Below are positions 9,836-19,477 of a DNA stretch of 64,000 bases, in pieces (position 1 is the stretch's first letter; every line of letters begins with the position of its first letter). Location of the stretch: the NCBI RefSeq assembly GCF_003402475.1, contig NZ_BFAB01000011.1, positions 62,001 through 126,000 on the forward strand, read 5' to 3'. Made by a program: the position numbers and the translations under genes. Under the pieces are notes generated by a model. That model had not been told where the DNA came from. It searched no databases and was given only the letters and a program-made list of their open reading frames with translations. This DNA comes from Mycobacterium sp. MFM001 (lineage in GTDB: Bacteria > Actinomycetota > Actinomycetes > Mycobacteriales > Mycobacteriaceae).

Positions 9836-12160
9836 CTATCTGAACACCCCCGGCAGGCTCAGCGCGGAAAGCGTGTCGTCGGCCAGCGGGTTGTCGTGCA
9901 CCATGTAGGTCCACGTCGACGTGGGCCGCGCCAGCTTCGACAGATCCACGCCGGGCTCCTCCTCGATCGCCGGGGAGGTTTCGAAGGTCTGCTGGGCGGC
10001 CTCGATCGCGTCGGCGGCCAGCGACGCGAACGCGTCGACGGCCATCCGGTGAAATTCGTCGAGCGGGTTCTGCCGGCCCAGCGCCCGCAGGTGGATGCTC
10101 TCCCGGATGTCCGCCAGATAGGCCAGATGGTCGGCCCAGCCGCGGTCGAGGTGGTAGAGCATGATCAGCCGGCAGATCTTCTCCAGCTGTTCTTCGGAGA
10201 GCGTTTTCGACAGCTCTTCGTAGCGTTCGGGCGCCAGCTCGGCAAGCTCTTCGCGTGCAGTTGCGGTGGACAGCAACGTGTTTCGCCGCTCGACGATGAT
10301 CGCGCGCTGCTGGGCGATCAGCTGGTTGTAGCGCCAGGTGTTGGCGTGCACGTCGAGCATCCGGCCTTCGGCGACGCGCTGGGCGTGGTCCAGCAGCCCG
10401 GCCGCCTTGGGGCTGGTGATGCGGCCGTCGTCGTCGGTCTGGGTCGGCAGCTTGTTCGGTTCGAGGTTGGCGGCGACGACGTCGTCTTCCCAGCTGGAGA
10501 AGAACACCGTCGAACCCGGGTCGCCCTGCCGCCCGGCGCGGCCACGCAGCTGGTTGTCCAGCCGTTCGGTGTTGTGCCGTCCGGTGCCGATCACGTGCAG
10601 CCCGCCCAGCTCGACGACCTTCTCGTGGTCGGCCTCGTCGGAGCCGCCCAGCCGGATATCGGTGCCGCGGCCGGCCATCTGGGTCGACACCGTCACCGCG
10701 CCGAGCTTGCCGGCCTCGGCGATCACCCTGGCCTCCTCGGCGTCGTTTTTCGCGTTGAGCACCACCGCGGGCACGCCGCGGCGCAGCAGCCGCTCGTGCA
10801 GCTCCTCGGATTCGGCAACGTCGCGGGTGCCCACCAGCACCGGCTGCCCGGTCTCGTGCACCTCGATGATGTGCGCGACGACCGCGTCGTTCTTGGCGGC
10901 CGCGGTGATGTACACCCGGTCGGCTTCGTCTTCGCGAATGTTGGGGGTGTTCGGTGGAATTGGCGACACGCCGAGCTTGTAGAACTGGCGCAGCTGCTCC
11001 CCGGCTGCTAGCGCAGTGCCGGTCATGCCGCACACCGTTTCGTACCGGTTGATCAGGGCCTGCACGGTGATGGTGTCGAGCACCTCGCCGGTCTCGGTGG
11101 TCTCGATGCCCTCCTTGGCCTCGACGGCGGCCTGCAGCCCGTCGGGCCAGCGCTGCAGCTGGGCGATGCGCCCGCGGGAGGCGTTGATCAGGTGCACGGC
11201 GTCGTCGCGCACGATGTAGTGCACGTCGCGCTGCAGCAGCACGTGAGCATGCAGCGCCACGTTGACCTCGGTGAGCGTGGTGGCGACGTGCTCCTCGGAG
11301 TACAGGTCGATGCCGCCGAGCTTGGCCTCGACGTAGCGCGCGCCGTCCTCGGTCAGATGCACGTTGCGGCTGTCGGAGTCGGTCTCGTAGTGCTTGCCCG
11401 GATGCAGCTCGCCGACGAGCCGGATGATCTCCAGCCGAGGCGTCTCCCGATGGGTGGTCCCGGCCAAAACCAGCGGCACCAGAGCCTCGTCGACCAGCAC
11501 CGAGTCGGCCTCGTCGATCAGGGCCACGTCGGGGTTGGGCGACACCAGGTCGGCGACGTCGGTGACCAGCTGATCGCGCAGCACATCGAAGCCGATCTCG
11601 TTGACCGAGGCGTAGGTGACGTCGCACTGGTAGGCCTCGCGTCGTTGTTCGGCGGTCGACTCGGCGGTGATCCAGCCGACCGTCAGCCCCAGCGCCTTGA
11701 TCAGCGGGCCCATCCATTCGGCGTCGCGGCGAGCCAGGTAGTCGTTGATCGTGACGACGTGCACGTGCCGGCCGGCCAGCGCATAGCCGGCAGCCGCGAT
11801 GGCCCCGGCCAGGGTTTTGCCTTCGCCGGTGGCCATTTCGATCACGTCGCCGGCCAGCATGCGCAGCGCGCCGAGCAGCTGCACGTCAAAGGGCCGTAGC
11901 CCGGTGGAGCGCTCGGCGGCTTCGCGGGCGATGGCCAGGAACTGCGGGATGTCTTTCGACTCGGCGAGGTCGTCGAGTTTGAGCAGCCCGGCGGCTTTGC
12001 GTAGCTGCTGGTCGTCGAGGCCGGCGGCCTTCTCGTCGTACTCGTCCGAGGCTTGTACCTCGGCGAGCGAACGGCTTTGGTTCTTCTCCGTGCTGGCGCC
12101 GAGCAGTTGCCAGAATCTGCTGCTCAGCCGACCGGGTTTGGCGCTGGTGGTCTTCGGCAC
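9836..12160 (-). CDS. secA2: Accessory Sec ATPase SecA2
   Basis: 774 residues, the shorter SecA of mycobacteria, which drives export of a small set of proteins through SecYEG. Walker A is MATGEGKTL (about 110-117), Walker B is LIDEADS with DEAD at 216-219, and the second nucleotide-binding domain has MAGRGTDIRLGG and GRAGRQGDPG. The C-terminal zinc-binding/linker tail of SecA1 is missing, as expected for SecA2. In pathogenic mycobacteria SecA2 exports virulence factors and supports growth in macrophages. Position next to pgsA2 matches Rv1821-Rv1822. Confidence 0.96.
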   Translation of the reverse strand: MPKTTSAKPGRLSSRFWQLLGASTEKNQSRSLAEVQASDEYDEKAAGLDDQQLRKAAGLLKLDDLAESKDIPQFLAIAREAAERSTGLRPFDVQLLGALRMLAGDVIEMATGEGKTLAGAIAAAGYALAGRHVHVVTINDYLARRDAEWMGPLIKALGLTVGWITAESTAEQRREAYQCDVTYASVNEIGFDVLRDQLVTDVADLVSPNPDVALIDEADSVLVDEALVPLVLAGTTHRETPRLEIIRLVGELHPGKHYETDSDSRNVHLTEDGARYVEAKLGGIDLYSEEHVATTLTEVNVALHAHVLLQRDVHYIVRDDAVHLINASRGRIAQLQRWPDGLQAAVEAKEGIETTETGEVLDTITVQALINRYETVCGMTGTALAAGEQLRQFYKLGVSPIPPNTPNIREDEADRVYITAAAKNDAVVAHIIEVHETGQPVLVGTRDVAESEELHERLLRRGVPAVVLNAKNDAEEARVIAEAGKLGAVTVSTQMAGRGTDIRLGGSDEADHEKVVELGGLHVIGTGRHNTERLDNQLRGRAGRQGDPGSTVFFSSWEDDVVAANLEPNKLPTQTDDDGRITSPKAAGLLDHAQRVAEGRMLDVHANTWRYNQLIAQQRAIIVERRNTLLSTATAREELAELAPERYEELSKTLSEEQLEKICRLIMLYHLDRGWADHLAYLADIRESIHLRALGRQNPLDEFHRMAVDAFASLAADAIEAAQQTFETSPAIEEEPGVDLSKLARPTSTWTYMVHDNPLADDTLSALSLPGVFR

Positions 12161-12193
12161 AGCACAACGTTACGCGGTGCCCGCGCAGGCGCG

Positions 12194-13003
12194 TCACATC
12201 CTCGGGCCGAAGTCGATACGCACCGAATCGGACACCGGCTCGAAGCCGATCCGCCGGTAGATCGCATTGGAAACCGGGTTGGCCAGGTCGGTGAACAGCA
12301 CGACGTCGGCGGCCCCGACGTCCAGCGCCCATCGCGCGGCCGCAGCAGTGATCGCCGAGCCGTATCCGTTACCACGGTGTGCCGGTGGTGTGTACACCGG
12401 TCCGATCCTTGCCGTCCCGGCCGCAGGGGCGGTGACCATCGCCGTGCTAACTGGTGCTCCGTCGACGCTCCACAGCAGCGCGGAGGCTTTCCCGCGCGGC
12501 CCGCGCGGCGTATTGCCCAATGCCTCGGCATGAAAATCGTCAAGCCACCTGTCGAGCAGATCGTCGTCATCGCCGGTGGCCGCCCGGTGCATGCCGCCGA
12601 CGCCCACGGGCGGGCGCAGCACGCCCAACTTATGGAGCCGTTCCTCGGTGGTGATCGTGCCGACGCGCCCCGTGGCCTTTTGCCAGACTTGTGCGAATTG
12701 CATTGCGGTGGACCGTATTCCGCGTACCCCGACCAATTCCGGTCGCACCCGCGCAAGCTCGGTGACGGTGGCATCGATCGATTCCTCGCCTAAACCGCTG
12801 CACAACAGCGGGTATGGCGGGGTCTGCATCGCCGCGCCGCAGGGTTTCGAGCCTTCCCACACCGTGAGCAACAGCGGATCGATTGGTCGCCGAGCGCCAT
12901 TCAGGAGCGTCAGCTCGACGGTGAATATCACCGGATCCCGGTGATACATCGCTTCTGCGGCAGCGCGGAAGTCGTCGAGCGAGTCGTGCAGCCGGACTTC
13001 CAT
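12194..13003 (-). CDS. GNAT-family N-acetyltransferase
   Basis: 269 residues with a C-terminal GNAT fold: the acetyl-CoA loop reads IGPVYTPPAHRGNGYGSAI (the R-G-x-G-x-G/A signature), followed by VVLFTDLANPVSNAIYRRIGFEPV, the usual beta-alpha segment that closes the site. The N-terminal 130 residues form a second, degenerate GNAT-like half. The substrate is unknown. The ATG at 13001-13003 overlaps the stop codon of the IlvG-like gene as ATGA, so the two are translationally coupled. Confidence 0.9.
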   Translation of the reverse strand: MEVRLHDSLDDFRAAAEAMYHRDPVIFTVELTLLNGARRPIDPLLLTVWEGSKPCGAAMQTPPYPLLCSGLGEESIDATVTELARVRPELVGVRGIRSTAMQFAQVWQKATGRVGTITTEERLHKLGVLRPPVGVGGMHRAATGDDDDLLDRWLDDFHAEALGNTPRGPRGKASALLWSVDGAPVSTAMVTAPAAGTARIGPVYTPPAHRGNGYGSAITAAAARWALDVGAADVVLFTDLANPVSNAIYRRIGFEPVSDSVRIDFGPRM

Positions 13004-14643
13004 CACGCCAGGTTGGAGCGGCGCGGGTAGGCCACGGCCGGGTCGGTCAGCACGTTGACGACGGCGGGCAGCCCGCTGCCGAACGCGCGCTCGAGGGCGG
13101 GCCGGAGCTCGGCGGGCGTCGACACCAGCTCGCCGTGGCCGCCCAACGCATGCACCACCTCGTCGTAGCGGGTGCCCGGCCGCAGTTCGGCCACCACCGA
13201 ATAGCCGTACAGCGCTTCCATCGGGTGCTTTTCCAGCGCCCAGATGCCGTTGTTGCCGACCACCGAGACCACCTGCACGTCGTGGCGGACCAGCGTGTCC
13301 CATTCCATGCCGGAAAACCCGAATGCGCCGTCGCCCTGCAGCAGCACCACCTGGCGGTCGGGCCGGGCCAGCTTGGCGGCCAGCGCGTAGCCGGGCCCGG
13401 AGCCGAGACAGCCGAACGGGCCGCTGTCCAGCCAGGCGCCGGGTACGTAACTGTCGATCACCCGGCCGGCGTACGAGCCGAAGTCGCCGGCGTCGACGAC
13501 GACGATCGCGTCGCGGTCCAGCAGCGGGGCCAGTTCGGCGTATACCCGCATCGGGTGCAGCGGAGCGCGGTCGTCGGCCAGTTCGGCCTTTTCGGCATCG
13601 CGGGCGGCGGTCTCGGCCGACCGGAGTTCGGTGACCCAGTCGTCGTGATCCGGCTGCGTCGTGTCGTTCAACGCCGACAGAATCGCCGACAAGTCGCCGT
13701 AGAGCCCCGCCGCGATCGGCCGCGGGTGCCCCCGCTCGGGCTCGACGCGGTCGGCCACGATCAGCTGGGTTTCCGGCCCGAACACCCCGCCGAAGCCGAG
13801 CCGGAAATCCATCGGCACGCCAAGCACCACGGCAACGTCGGCCTCCCGCAACGCTTTTGAGCGTGCCCGCGAGAACGCCATCGGGTGGTCGGCGGGTACC
13901 GTGCCGCGCGCCATCCCGTTCATCAGCACCGGAATACGGCGCTGCTCGACCAGTTGCAGCAGCGCGTTTTCCGCGTGGCCCCACCACACGTTGGTGCCGG
14001 CCATGATCACGGGCCGCTGCGCGCCGGCCAGCAAGCTCACGGCCCGGTCGAGAGCGTCGCCGTCGGGCGCCGGCGGCGACGGCAAGGTACTCAGCGCGCC
14101 AGGGGTCCTGTCGTCCTCTGCGACCGAAAACACATGGTCCATAGGGAAATCGACGAACGCCACCCCCGACGGCGCGGTGACCGTGGCCCGCAGCGCCTCG
14201 TCGACGAGCCCGCACACCGCATCGGCTGACTGCGCGGTGGCCGCGAACCGGGCCAGCGGCGCCACGAACGGCACGTGGTCGATCTCCTGCAGCGATCCCA
14301 TGCCCCACCGCCCGGCCGGCGCGCGGCCGCCGAGCACCAGCAGCGGTGAGCCGTTCTGCTGCGCGGCGGCCATCGCGCTCATCCCGTTGGTGACGCCGGG
14401 GCCGGCGGTCAGCGCCGCGACACCGGGCAGCCGCGTCACCTTCGACCAGCCTTCGGCGGCAAACGTGGCGGTCTGCTCGTGCCGGGTGTCGATGAGCCGG
14501 ATGTCTTCACTGCGGCAGCCGTCGTAGATCGAGAACAGGTGGCCGCCGGACAGCGTGAAGACCGTGTCGAGGCCGCTGGCTTTCAGCCGGCGCGCGATCA
14601 GCTGCCCGGCGTGCAGGGTGGCGCTGGGGGCTTCGGTGCTCAC
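13003..14643 (-). CDS. ilvG: Acetolactate-synthase-like TPP enzyme (IlvG, Rv1820-like)
   Basis: 546 residues with the three domains of the TPP-dependent POX/AHAS family: an N-terminal pyrimidine-binding domain with the catalytic-type Glu in DTRHEQTATFAAEG, a central domain, and a C-terminal pyrophosphate-binding domain with GDGAFGFSGMEWDTL and GNNG, the Mg-TPP motif. The M. tuberculosis counterpart is named ilvG, but relatives such as oxalyl-CoA decarboxylase or benzoylformate decarboxylase share this fold, and no regulatory-subunit gene is adjacent. A role in branched-chain amino-acid synthesis is therefore plausible, not shown. Confidence 0.9.
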   Translation of the reverse strand: MSTEAPSATLHAGQLIARRLKASGLDTVFTLSGGHLFSIYDGCRSEDIRLIDTRHEQTATFAAEGWSKVTRLPGVAALTAGPGVTNGMSAMAAAQQNGSPLLVLGGRAPAGRWGMGSLQEIDHVPFVAPLARFAATAQSADAVCGLVDEALRATVTAPSGVAFVDFPMDHVFSVAEDDRTPGALSTLPSPPAPDGDALDRAVSLLAGAQRPVIMAGTNVWWGHAENALLQLVEQRRIPVLMNGMARGTVPADHPMAFSRARSKALREADVAVVLGVPMDFRLGFGGVFGPETQLIVADRVEPERGHPRPIAAGLYGDLSAILSALNDTTQPDHDDWVTELRSAETAARDAEKAELADDRAPLHPMRVYAELAPLLDRDAIVVVDAGDFGSYAGRVIDSYVPGAWLDSGPFGCLGSGPGYALAAKLARPDRQVVLLQGDGAFGFSGMEWDTLVRHDVQVVSVVGNNGIWALEKHPMEALYGYSVVAELRPGTRYDEVVHALGGHGELVSTPAELRPALERAFGSGLPAVVNVLTDPAVAYPRRSNLA

Positions 14644-14707
14644 CCGGCGAGCCTAACGGCGGTTGCGGTAGCTTCGCGGAAAAGTTTCGTCGGCAAAGGT
14701 AGGCGTA

Positions 14708-16621
14708 GTGGAGTTGTTCAAGCCGTCCATCGATTGGGGTCATGCCCTGACGGATTCGTTGTCGTGGGTGGCCCTGGCGTGGGTGATCACCGCCGCGTGC
14801 GTGGTCGCGGTGCTCGTGGTGCTGCGCTTCGTCACGCCGTGGGGTCATCAGTTCTGGCGGATCACCGGCGGCTATTTCACCGGCCGGCACAGCGTCCCCG
14901 TGTGGCTCATGCTCGGTGTGCTGCTGTTGTCGGTGATCGTGGCCGTGCGTCTCAACGTGTTGTTCAGCTACCAGGCCAACGACCTGAACTCGTCGATCCA
15001 AACCGCGGTGCAGGGCATGGCCACCGGCGACGACGCCGTGAAACGCTCTGGGATGCATGGCTTTTGGATGTCGATCCTGATCTTCAGCCTGATGGCGGTG
15101 CTCCACGTGATCCGGGTCATGCTCGACATCTACCTGACCCAGCGCTTTATCGTGGCGTGGCGGGTGTGGCTGACCGACCGGCTCACCGGCGACTGGCTGG
15201 GCGGGCGGTCCTACTACCGCGGCCGCTTCATCGATTCCACGATCGACAACCCGGACCAGCGCATCCAGCAAGACATCGACGTGTTCACCACCGGCGTGGG
15301 AGCCACTCCCAACGTGCCGTCCAACGGAACCGCCACCACTTTGCTGTTCGGCGCGGTCCAGTCGGTGCTGTCGGTGATCTCCTTCACGGCCATCCTGTGG
15401 AACCTGTCCGGAACGCTGACCGTCTTCGGCGTCAGCATGCCGCGGGCGATGTTCTGGATCGTCATCCTCTACGTCTTGGTCGTGACGGTCATCGCGTTCT
15501 GGATCGGCCGTCCGCTGATCTGGCTCAGCTTCCGCAACGAGCTCACCAACGCCGCCTTCCGCTACGCGCTGGTGCGGGTGCGCGACGCCGCCGAGGCCGT
15601 CGGCTTCTACCGCGGCGAGCGGGCCGAGCGAGTGCAGCTCTCCGAGCGGTTCCGGCCGATCATCGACAACTACCTGCGATTCGTGAACCGGACCATCGGG
15701 TTCTCCGGCTGGAACCTGTCGGTGAGCCAGGCGATCGTGCCGCTGCCCTGGGTGCTGCAAGCGCCGCGGCTGTTCTCCGGCCAGATCAAGTTCGGCGACG
15801 TCACCCAGACCGCGACCGCGTTCGGCAGCATTCACGACGGCCTGTCGTTCTTCCGCAACGCCTATGACCAGTTCGCCAGCTACCGCGCCGCGATCATCCG
15901 GCTGAACGGTCTGGTCGATGCCGACGAGAAAGCCCGCGAGTTGCCCGAGATCTTCACCGCTGCAAGCGCCGACGGCGACGTCGACATCGAAGGCGTCGAG
16001 GTCCGCACGCCGGATGGGGACCAGCTCATCGAGTCTCTCGACGTACATCTGTCGGTCGGCGACGCGTTGGTGATCACCGGGCCGTCGGGCAGCGGCAAGA
16101 CGACCCTGCTGCGCAGTCTTGCCGAGCTGTGGCCGTACGCGTCGGGCACATTGCGGCGTCCGGCTGCCGAGAACGAGACGATGTTCTTATCGCAGCTGCC
16201 CTATGTGCCGCTGGGCGATTTGCGTGCCGTCGTGTCCTATCCTGCTTCGTCCGGCGAGATTCCCGACAACCAGCTGCGCGACATGTTGGTCAAAGTCGTT
16301 CTGCCGCATCTGGTCGACCGCCTCGACGAGGAGCAGGACTGGGTGAAGGTGCTCTCGCCCGGCGAACAGCAGCGGATCGCGTTCGCCCGGGTGCTGTTGA
16401 CCAAACCCAAGGCGGTGTTCCTCGACGAGGCCACCTCGGCGATGGACGAGGGCCTCGAGTTGGCGATGTATCAGTTGCTGCGCAACGAATTACCCGACAC
16501 GATCGTGGTCAGCGTCAGCCACCGCAGCACCGTCGAGCCGCATCACGACCATCGTCTTCAGTTGCTTGGCGAAGGCCGGTGGCGGCTCAGCCGGGTCGAG
16601 GAAGAGCCGGCTCGGGTGTAG
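14708..16621 (+). CDS. bacA: BacA/SbmA-like ABC transporter (Rv1819c-like)
   Basis: 637 residues with a GTG start at 14708. The N-terminal half has six or more transmembrane helices of the SbmA/BacA type (for example WVALAWVITAACVVAVLVVL). The C-terminal half is an ABC ATPase: Walker A GPSGSGKTT at 458-466, signature LSPGEQQRIAFAR and Walker B AVFLDEATSAMD. In M. tuberculosis the homologue imports vitamin B12 and hydrophilic peptides such as bleomycin. It is transcribed away from ilvG; the 64-bp gap at 14644-14707 must hold both promoters. Confidence 0.95.
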   Translation: MELFKPSIDWGHALTDSLSWVALAWVITAACVVAVLVVLRFVTPWGHQFWRITGGYFTGRHSVPVWLMLGVLLLSVIVAVRLNVLFSYQANDLNSSIQTAVQGMATGDDAVKRSGMHGFWMSILIFSLMAVLHVIRVMLDIYLTQRFIVAWRVWLTDRLTGDWLGGRSYYRGRFIDSTIDNPDQRIQQDIDVFTTGVGATPNVPSNGTATTLLFGAVQSVLSVISFTAILWNLSGTLTVFGVSMPRAMFWIVILYVLVVTVIAFWIGRPLIWLSFRNELTNAAFRYALVRVRDAAEAVGFYRGERAERVQLSERFRPIIDNYLRFVNRTIGFSGWNLSVSQAIVPLPWVLQAPRLFSGQIKFGDVTQTATAFGSIHDGLSFFRNAYDQFASYRAAIIRLNGLVDADEKARELPEIFTAASADGDVDIEGVEVRTPDGDQLIESLDVHLSVGDALVITGPSGSGKTTLLRSLAELWPYASGTLRRPAAENETMFLSQLPYVPLGDLRAVVSYPASSGEIPDNQLRDMLVKVVLPHLVDRLDEEQDWVKVLSPGEQQRIAFARVLLTKPKAVFLDEATSAMDEGLELAMYQLLRNELPDTIVVSVSHRSTVEPHHDHRLQLLGEGRWRLSRVEEEPARV

Positions 16622-16624
16622 TCA

Positions 16625-16640
16625 GTCTGCGCGAGCAGAC
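16625..16640. terminator. Short perfect hairpin between convergent genes
   Basis: GTCTGC-GCGA-GCAGAC is a perfect 6-bp stem with a four-base loop, 4 bp past the bacA stop and 36 bp before the stop of the convergent flavoprotein gene. There is no T-tract on either side, which is common for mycobacterial terminators. A bidirectional terminator role is inferred from position alone. Confidence 0.45.
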
Positions 16641-16675
16641 GCGAAAGTCCCAGACACGCCGAGAAACAAGGGCGT

Positions 16676-18139
16676 TTACGTCAGCTCGCGCAGGGCTGCG
16701 TGCGTCCCGGCGCGGCGGCCGAAGAACGATCCCTCGCCCAACTGTGTACCGCTGGCGTATCCCTTGCCGTCCTGGGCGATGTTGGAAGCGCACGCCCCGA
16801 CGGCGTACAGCCCGGGCACGACGGTACCGTCCTCGCGCAACACCTGACCGTCCACCGAGGTGGCCAGCCCGCCGATGGTGAAACCGGCATACATGGCCTT
16901 GCCCAGCGACAGGTCGAACGCCCCCCACGGCCCCTTGTCTTGCGGCGCAAGGAATTCCGGTTGCTTGTGAAAATCAGGATCCTCGCCGCGGGCTGCGAAC
17001 TCGTTGTAGCGGTCCAGCGTCGCCACCAGGTTACCCGCCGGAATACCAAGCGCCGCTTCCATTTCCGGTACCGTCTCCCAGCCATCGATCAGCGGGACCA
17101 GCGGTACCTGCGGGTGCCGCAGATGCGCCTCGTCGACGATCAAAAACGCCGCGCTGTCCGGTTGGTCCATCACGAAACCCGAAGTACGCGAATGGTAGGA
17201 GTCCTCGGCGACGAACCGCTTGCCCAGTTTGTTCACGATGATCCCGGTCAGCAGGATCGACGGCGGATACGCCGGCGCGGTGATAAAGATCTGATCCATG
17301 TGCGCCGTGGCGCCGCCGGCCGACACCCCCAACCGGATCCCGAGCCCGTCATCGTAGGTATTGCCCAGCACGAACGGCTTTTCGGCCAACTTCGGCGTGT
17401 ACTTCGCGACCATCTCCGGGTTCATCACGAACCCGCCCGCGGCGATGATCACCGACTTGGCCCGCACCGCACCGGTTTCGGCGAACTGCTTCCACGTCAC
17501 GCCGGTCACCGTCCCCGACCCGTCGAGAACCAACCCCGTCGCGCCGGTTTCGTAGCGGATTTGCACACCGAGGTTTTCGGCCCGCTTGAGCAGCAGGTCG
17601 ATCACCAGCTTTGCCCCTTCGGTGTCGCCCGGCACCGGCACCTTGTGCCCGCGCGGCGCGGGCACCGCTTGATCCTTGAACGGCCACACCTTCTCGTTGC
17701 CGGTGTACATCAGCCCCTCGGTGTTGGGCTGGATCACCGCCTTTTCCGGGTAGTAGCTGCGCTCGAACTGAAAGCCCAAGTCCTCCAACCAGTTGAAGTG
17801 CTCGACGCTGCCCTCGCAGTAGGCGCGGATCTTCTCGTGGTCGGGTTCGCGCGACACCGCGACCAGATACTTGTACATCTCCTCGGGCGAATCGGCATGG
17901 CCGGTCGCCTGCTGGACCGCGGTTCCGCCGCCGAGATAGAAGTGGCCGCCGGCCATCGCGGTGGTGCCACCGGCCGCCGCGGCGCGCTCCAGCACCAGCA
18001 CCCGCGCCCCGGCGGCGGCCGCACTGACCGCAGCGCAGCCACCGGCGATGCCGAAGCCGATCACCACCACGTCGACGTCATCCGACCACGACGACACCTC
18101 GTCCGCGTTGACCGTTGCAGGTATGTCCATACCGCTCAC
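16676..18139 (-). CDS. FAD-binding dehydrogenase of the KstD/fumarate-reductase family (Rv1817-like)
   Basis: 487 residues. The N-terminus has a Rossmann dinucleotide fold, VVVIGFGIAGGCAAVSAAAAG, followed by LVLERAAAAGGTTAMAGG, typical of flavoproteins of the 3-ketosteroid-delta1-dehydrogenase/fumarate reductase group. The C-terminal FAD-contact region is GLYAVGACASNIAQDGKGYASG. Several relatives act on steroids, but the substrate here is unknown. Its ATG region overlaps the stop of the upstream VOC gene by 4 bp, which implies a shared transcript and possibly one pathway. Confidence 0.9.
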   Translation of the reverse strand: MSGMDIPATVNADEVSSWSDDVDVVVIGFGIAGGCAAVSAAAAGARVLVLERAAAAGGTTAMAGGHFYLGGGTAVQQATGHADSPEEMYKYLVAVSREPDHEKIRAYCEGSVEHFNWLEDLGFQFERSYYPEKAVIQPNTEGLMYTGNEKVWPFKDQAVPAPRGHKVPVPGDTEGAKLVIDLLLKRAENLGVQIRYETGATGLVLDGSGTVTGVTWKQFAETGAVRAKSVIIAAGGFVMNPEMVAKYTPKLAEKPFVLGNTYDDGLGIRLGVSAGGATAHMDQIFITAPAYPPSILLTGIIVNKLGKRFVAEDSYHSRTSGFVMDQPDSAAFLIVDEAHLRHPQVPLVPLIDGWETVPEMEAALGIPAGNLVATLDRYNEFAARGEDPDFHKQPEFLAPQDKGPWGAFDLSLGKAMYAGFTIGGLATSVDGQVLREDGTVVPGLYAVGACASNIAQDGKGYASGTQLGEGSFFGRRAGTHAALRELT

Positions 18140-18636
18140 CGCTGCTCCTGTTTGATGTAGTCGAAGAACTGCCGGATCTCGTCACTGATGTGCGCGATCT
18201 CGACGAACGGCACACCGGCTTGCGGGGCGGACACGTAGGCGAAGCGCATACCGCCCGGCATCACGCCCTGCTGCGCCACCGTCGCGCCATGCGAGGTTGC
18301 CGCGGCCACCATCGCGGCAAAGTGCTCGGCGTTGTCCGCCTCGACGCAGAGGTGGTGCAGACCGGGCCCGCTGTCCCGCAGAAAGTCACTATAGATGTTA
18401 GGGCCGCGGAGCGGCTGAATCAGCTCCAGCTGCATGTCGCCGAGGTAGCTAAGCGAGATGCTGGCGACGAAGTCGGCGGGCTCGCCGTGGTAGCTGCAGG
18501 CGTCCGGGGCAAAGTGCACCTGCGGCATCCGGACCCACTTTTTGACGCCTAACAGGCCGGTGAGAGCCGTTTCTGTGGCATCGAGGTCACGCGTCACCCA
18601 GGCGATCTGCACCGGCGTCTCGAAGGAAAGGCTCAT
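18136..18636 (-). CDS. VOC-family protein paired with the flavoprotein
   Basis: 166 residues, two VOC modules: the first has IAWVTRDLDATETALTGLLG, the second GLHHLCVEADNAEHFAAMV and FVEIAHISDEI. HHLCVE supplies the His metal ligand and VEIAH a Glu, as in methylmalonyl-CoA epimerase- or glyoxalase-like proteins. It overlaps the KstD-like gene by ATGA. A role in converting a product or substrate of that flavoenzyme is inference from coupling. Confidence 0.85.
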   Translation of the reverse strand: MSLSFETPVQIAWVTRDLDATETALTGLLGVKKWVRMPQVHFAPDACSYHGEPADFVASISLSYLGDMQLELIQPLRGPNIYSDFLRDSGPGLHHLCVEADNAEHFAAMVAAATSHGATVAQQGVMPGGMRFAYVSAPQAGVPFVEIAHISDEIRQFFDYIKQEQR

Positions 18637-18732
18637 CGCATCGCAGAATAGCCCAGCGCCGCCCCGGGCAGAAAGATGTTGCCACGCGCGGCCACCAGCC
18701 TGCGGCCGTGGCGGGGCTGAACACGTTCTAAT

Positions 18733-19413
18733 TCAGTGCCGGGTAAGCATGCCGACCAGCAGGCGCACCTGCGCATCGAACACCGCCTGCGGGTCGGTCA
18801 GCCTGGTTGCGCCGTACTGCCCGAACATCTCCAGGCTGATCGCGCCGACCACTCCGGCCCAGATCACCAGACACTTGGCGACGACGGAATCGTCGCCCGG
18901 AAAACCGAACTCGTTGCGAAGACGTTCGAAATCGGTCGACATCGGTTGCGGCGCAAGGTCGTTCGTCAAAACGATGTCGCCCGTGGTGATTCCGGCCGCG
19001 ACGGCGTCGAGCAACGCGCCGACCACCCGGCTGCCGGGTGCGGTGTCCTCGGTCGGCGTGTGGTGTCCGGGTGCCGGGTTGCCGTACAGCAGCGCCCAGC
19101 CGGCCGGGTGGGCGAGGGCCCAGCGGCGGGCCGCATGCGCGATCGCGATGACGTCGTCGCTCCACAGCTCGGGCATCGCGTCGCGGGCCCGGTCCACGGC
19201 GTCGGCCAGGTCGGAACGGGCGTCGGTCAACAGCATGGTCAGCAGCTGCTCGCGGCTCGACACGTATCGGTACACCGCCGAGGACACCATGCCCAGGTCG
19301 CGGGCGATCGCACGCAGTGACAGCCCGGCCGCGCCGTGGTCCACCAGGTGGCGTCGGCCAAGCTCGATGATCTGCGTCTCGATCCGCTCCCGCGACTCGC
19401 GCCGTGTGCTCAT
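18733..19413 (-). CDS. TetR-family transcriptional regulator (Rv1816-like)
   Basis: 226 residues. The N-terminal helix-turn-helix reads LSLRAIARDLGMVSSAVYRYV, a classical TetR recognition segment, followed by the ligand-binding domain with WALAHPAGWALLYGNPAPG. Start ATG at 19411-19413 with RRESRERIETQIIELGRR. It is very similar to Rv1816 in overall layout. Ligand and targets are not visible here. Confidence 0.92.
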   Translation of the reverse strand: MSTRRESRERIETQIIELGRRHLVDHGAAGLSLRAIARDLGMVSSAVYRYVSSREQLLTMLLTDARSDLADAVDRARDAMPELWSDDVIAIAHAARRWALAHPAGWALLYGNPAPGHHTPTEDTAPGSRVVGALLDAVAAGITTGDIVLTNDLAPQPMSTDFERLRNEFGFPGDDSVVAKCLVIWAGVVGAISLEMFGQYGATRLTDPQAVFDAQVRLLVGMLTRH

Positions 19414-19477
19414 CGGGCCAAGTGTGACACGACAGAGATCGGTGCTCTTGTGTTCTTCAGATCCCGGTAGCAGACGT

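Noticed and set aside
8904..11717. Very long minus-strand frame across secA2, pgsA2 and the DUF881 gene
   Set aside because: Out-of-frame shadow spanning three real genes; Arg/Gly-rich sequence without domains.
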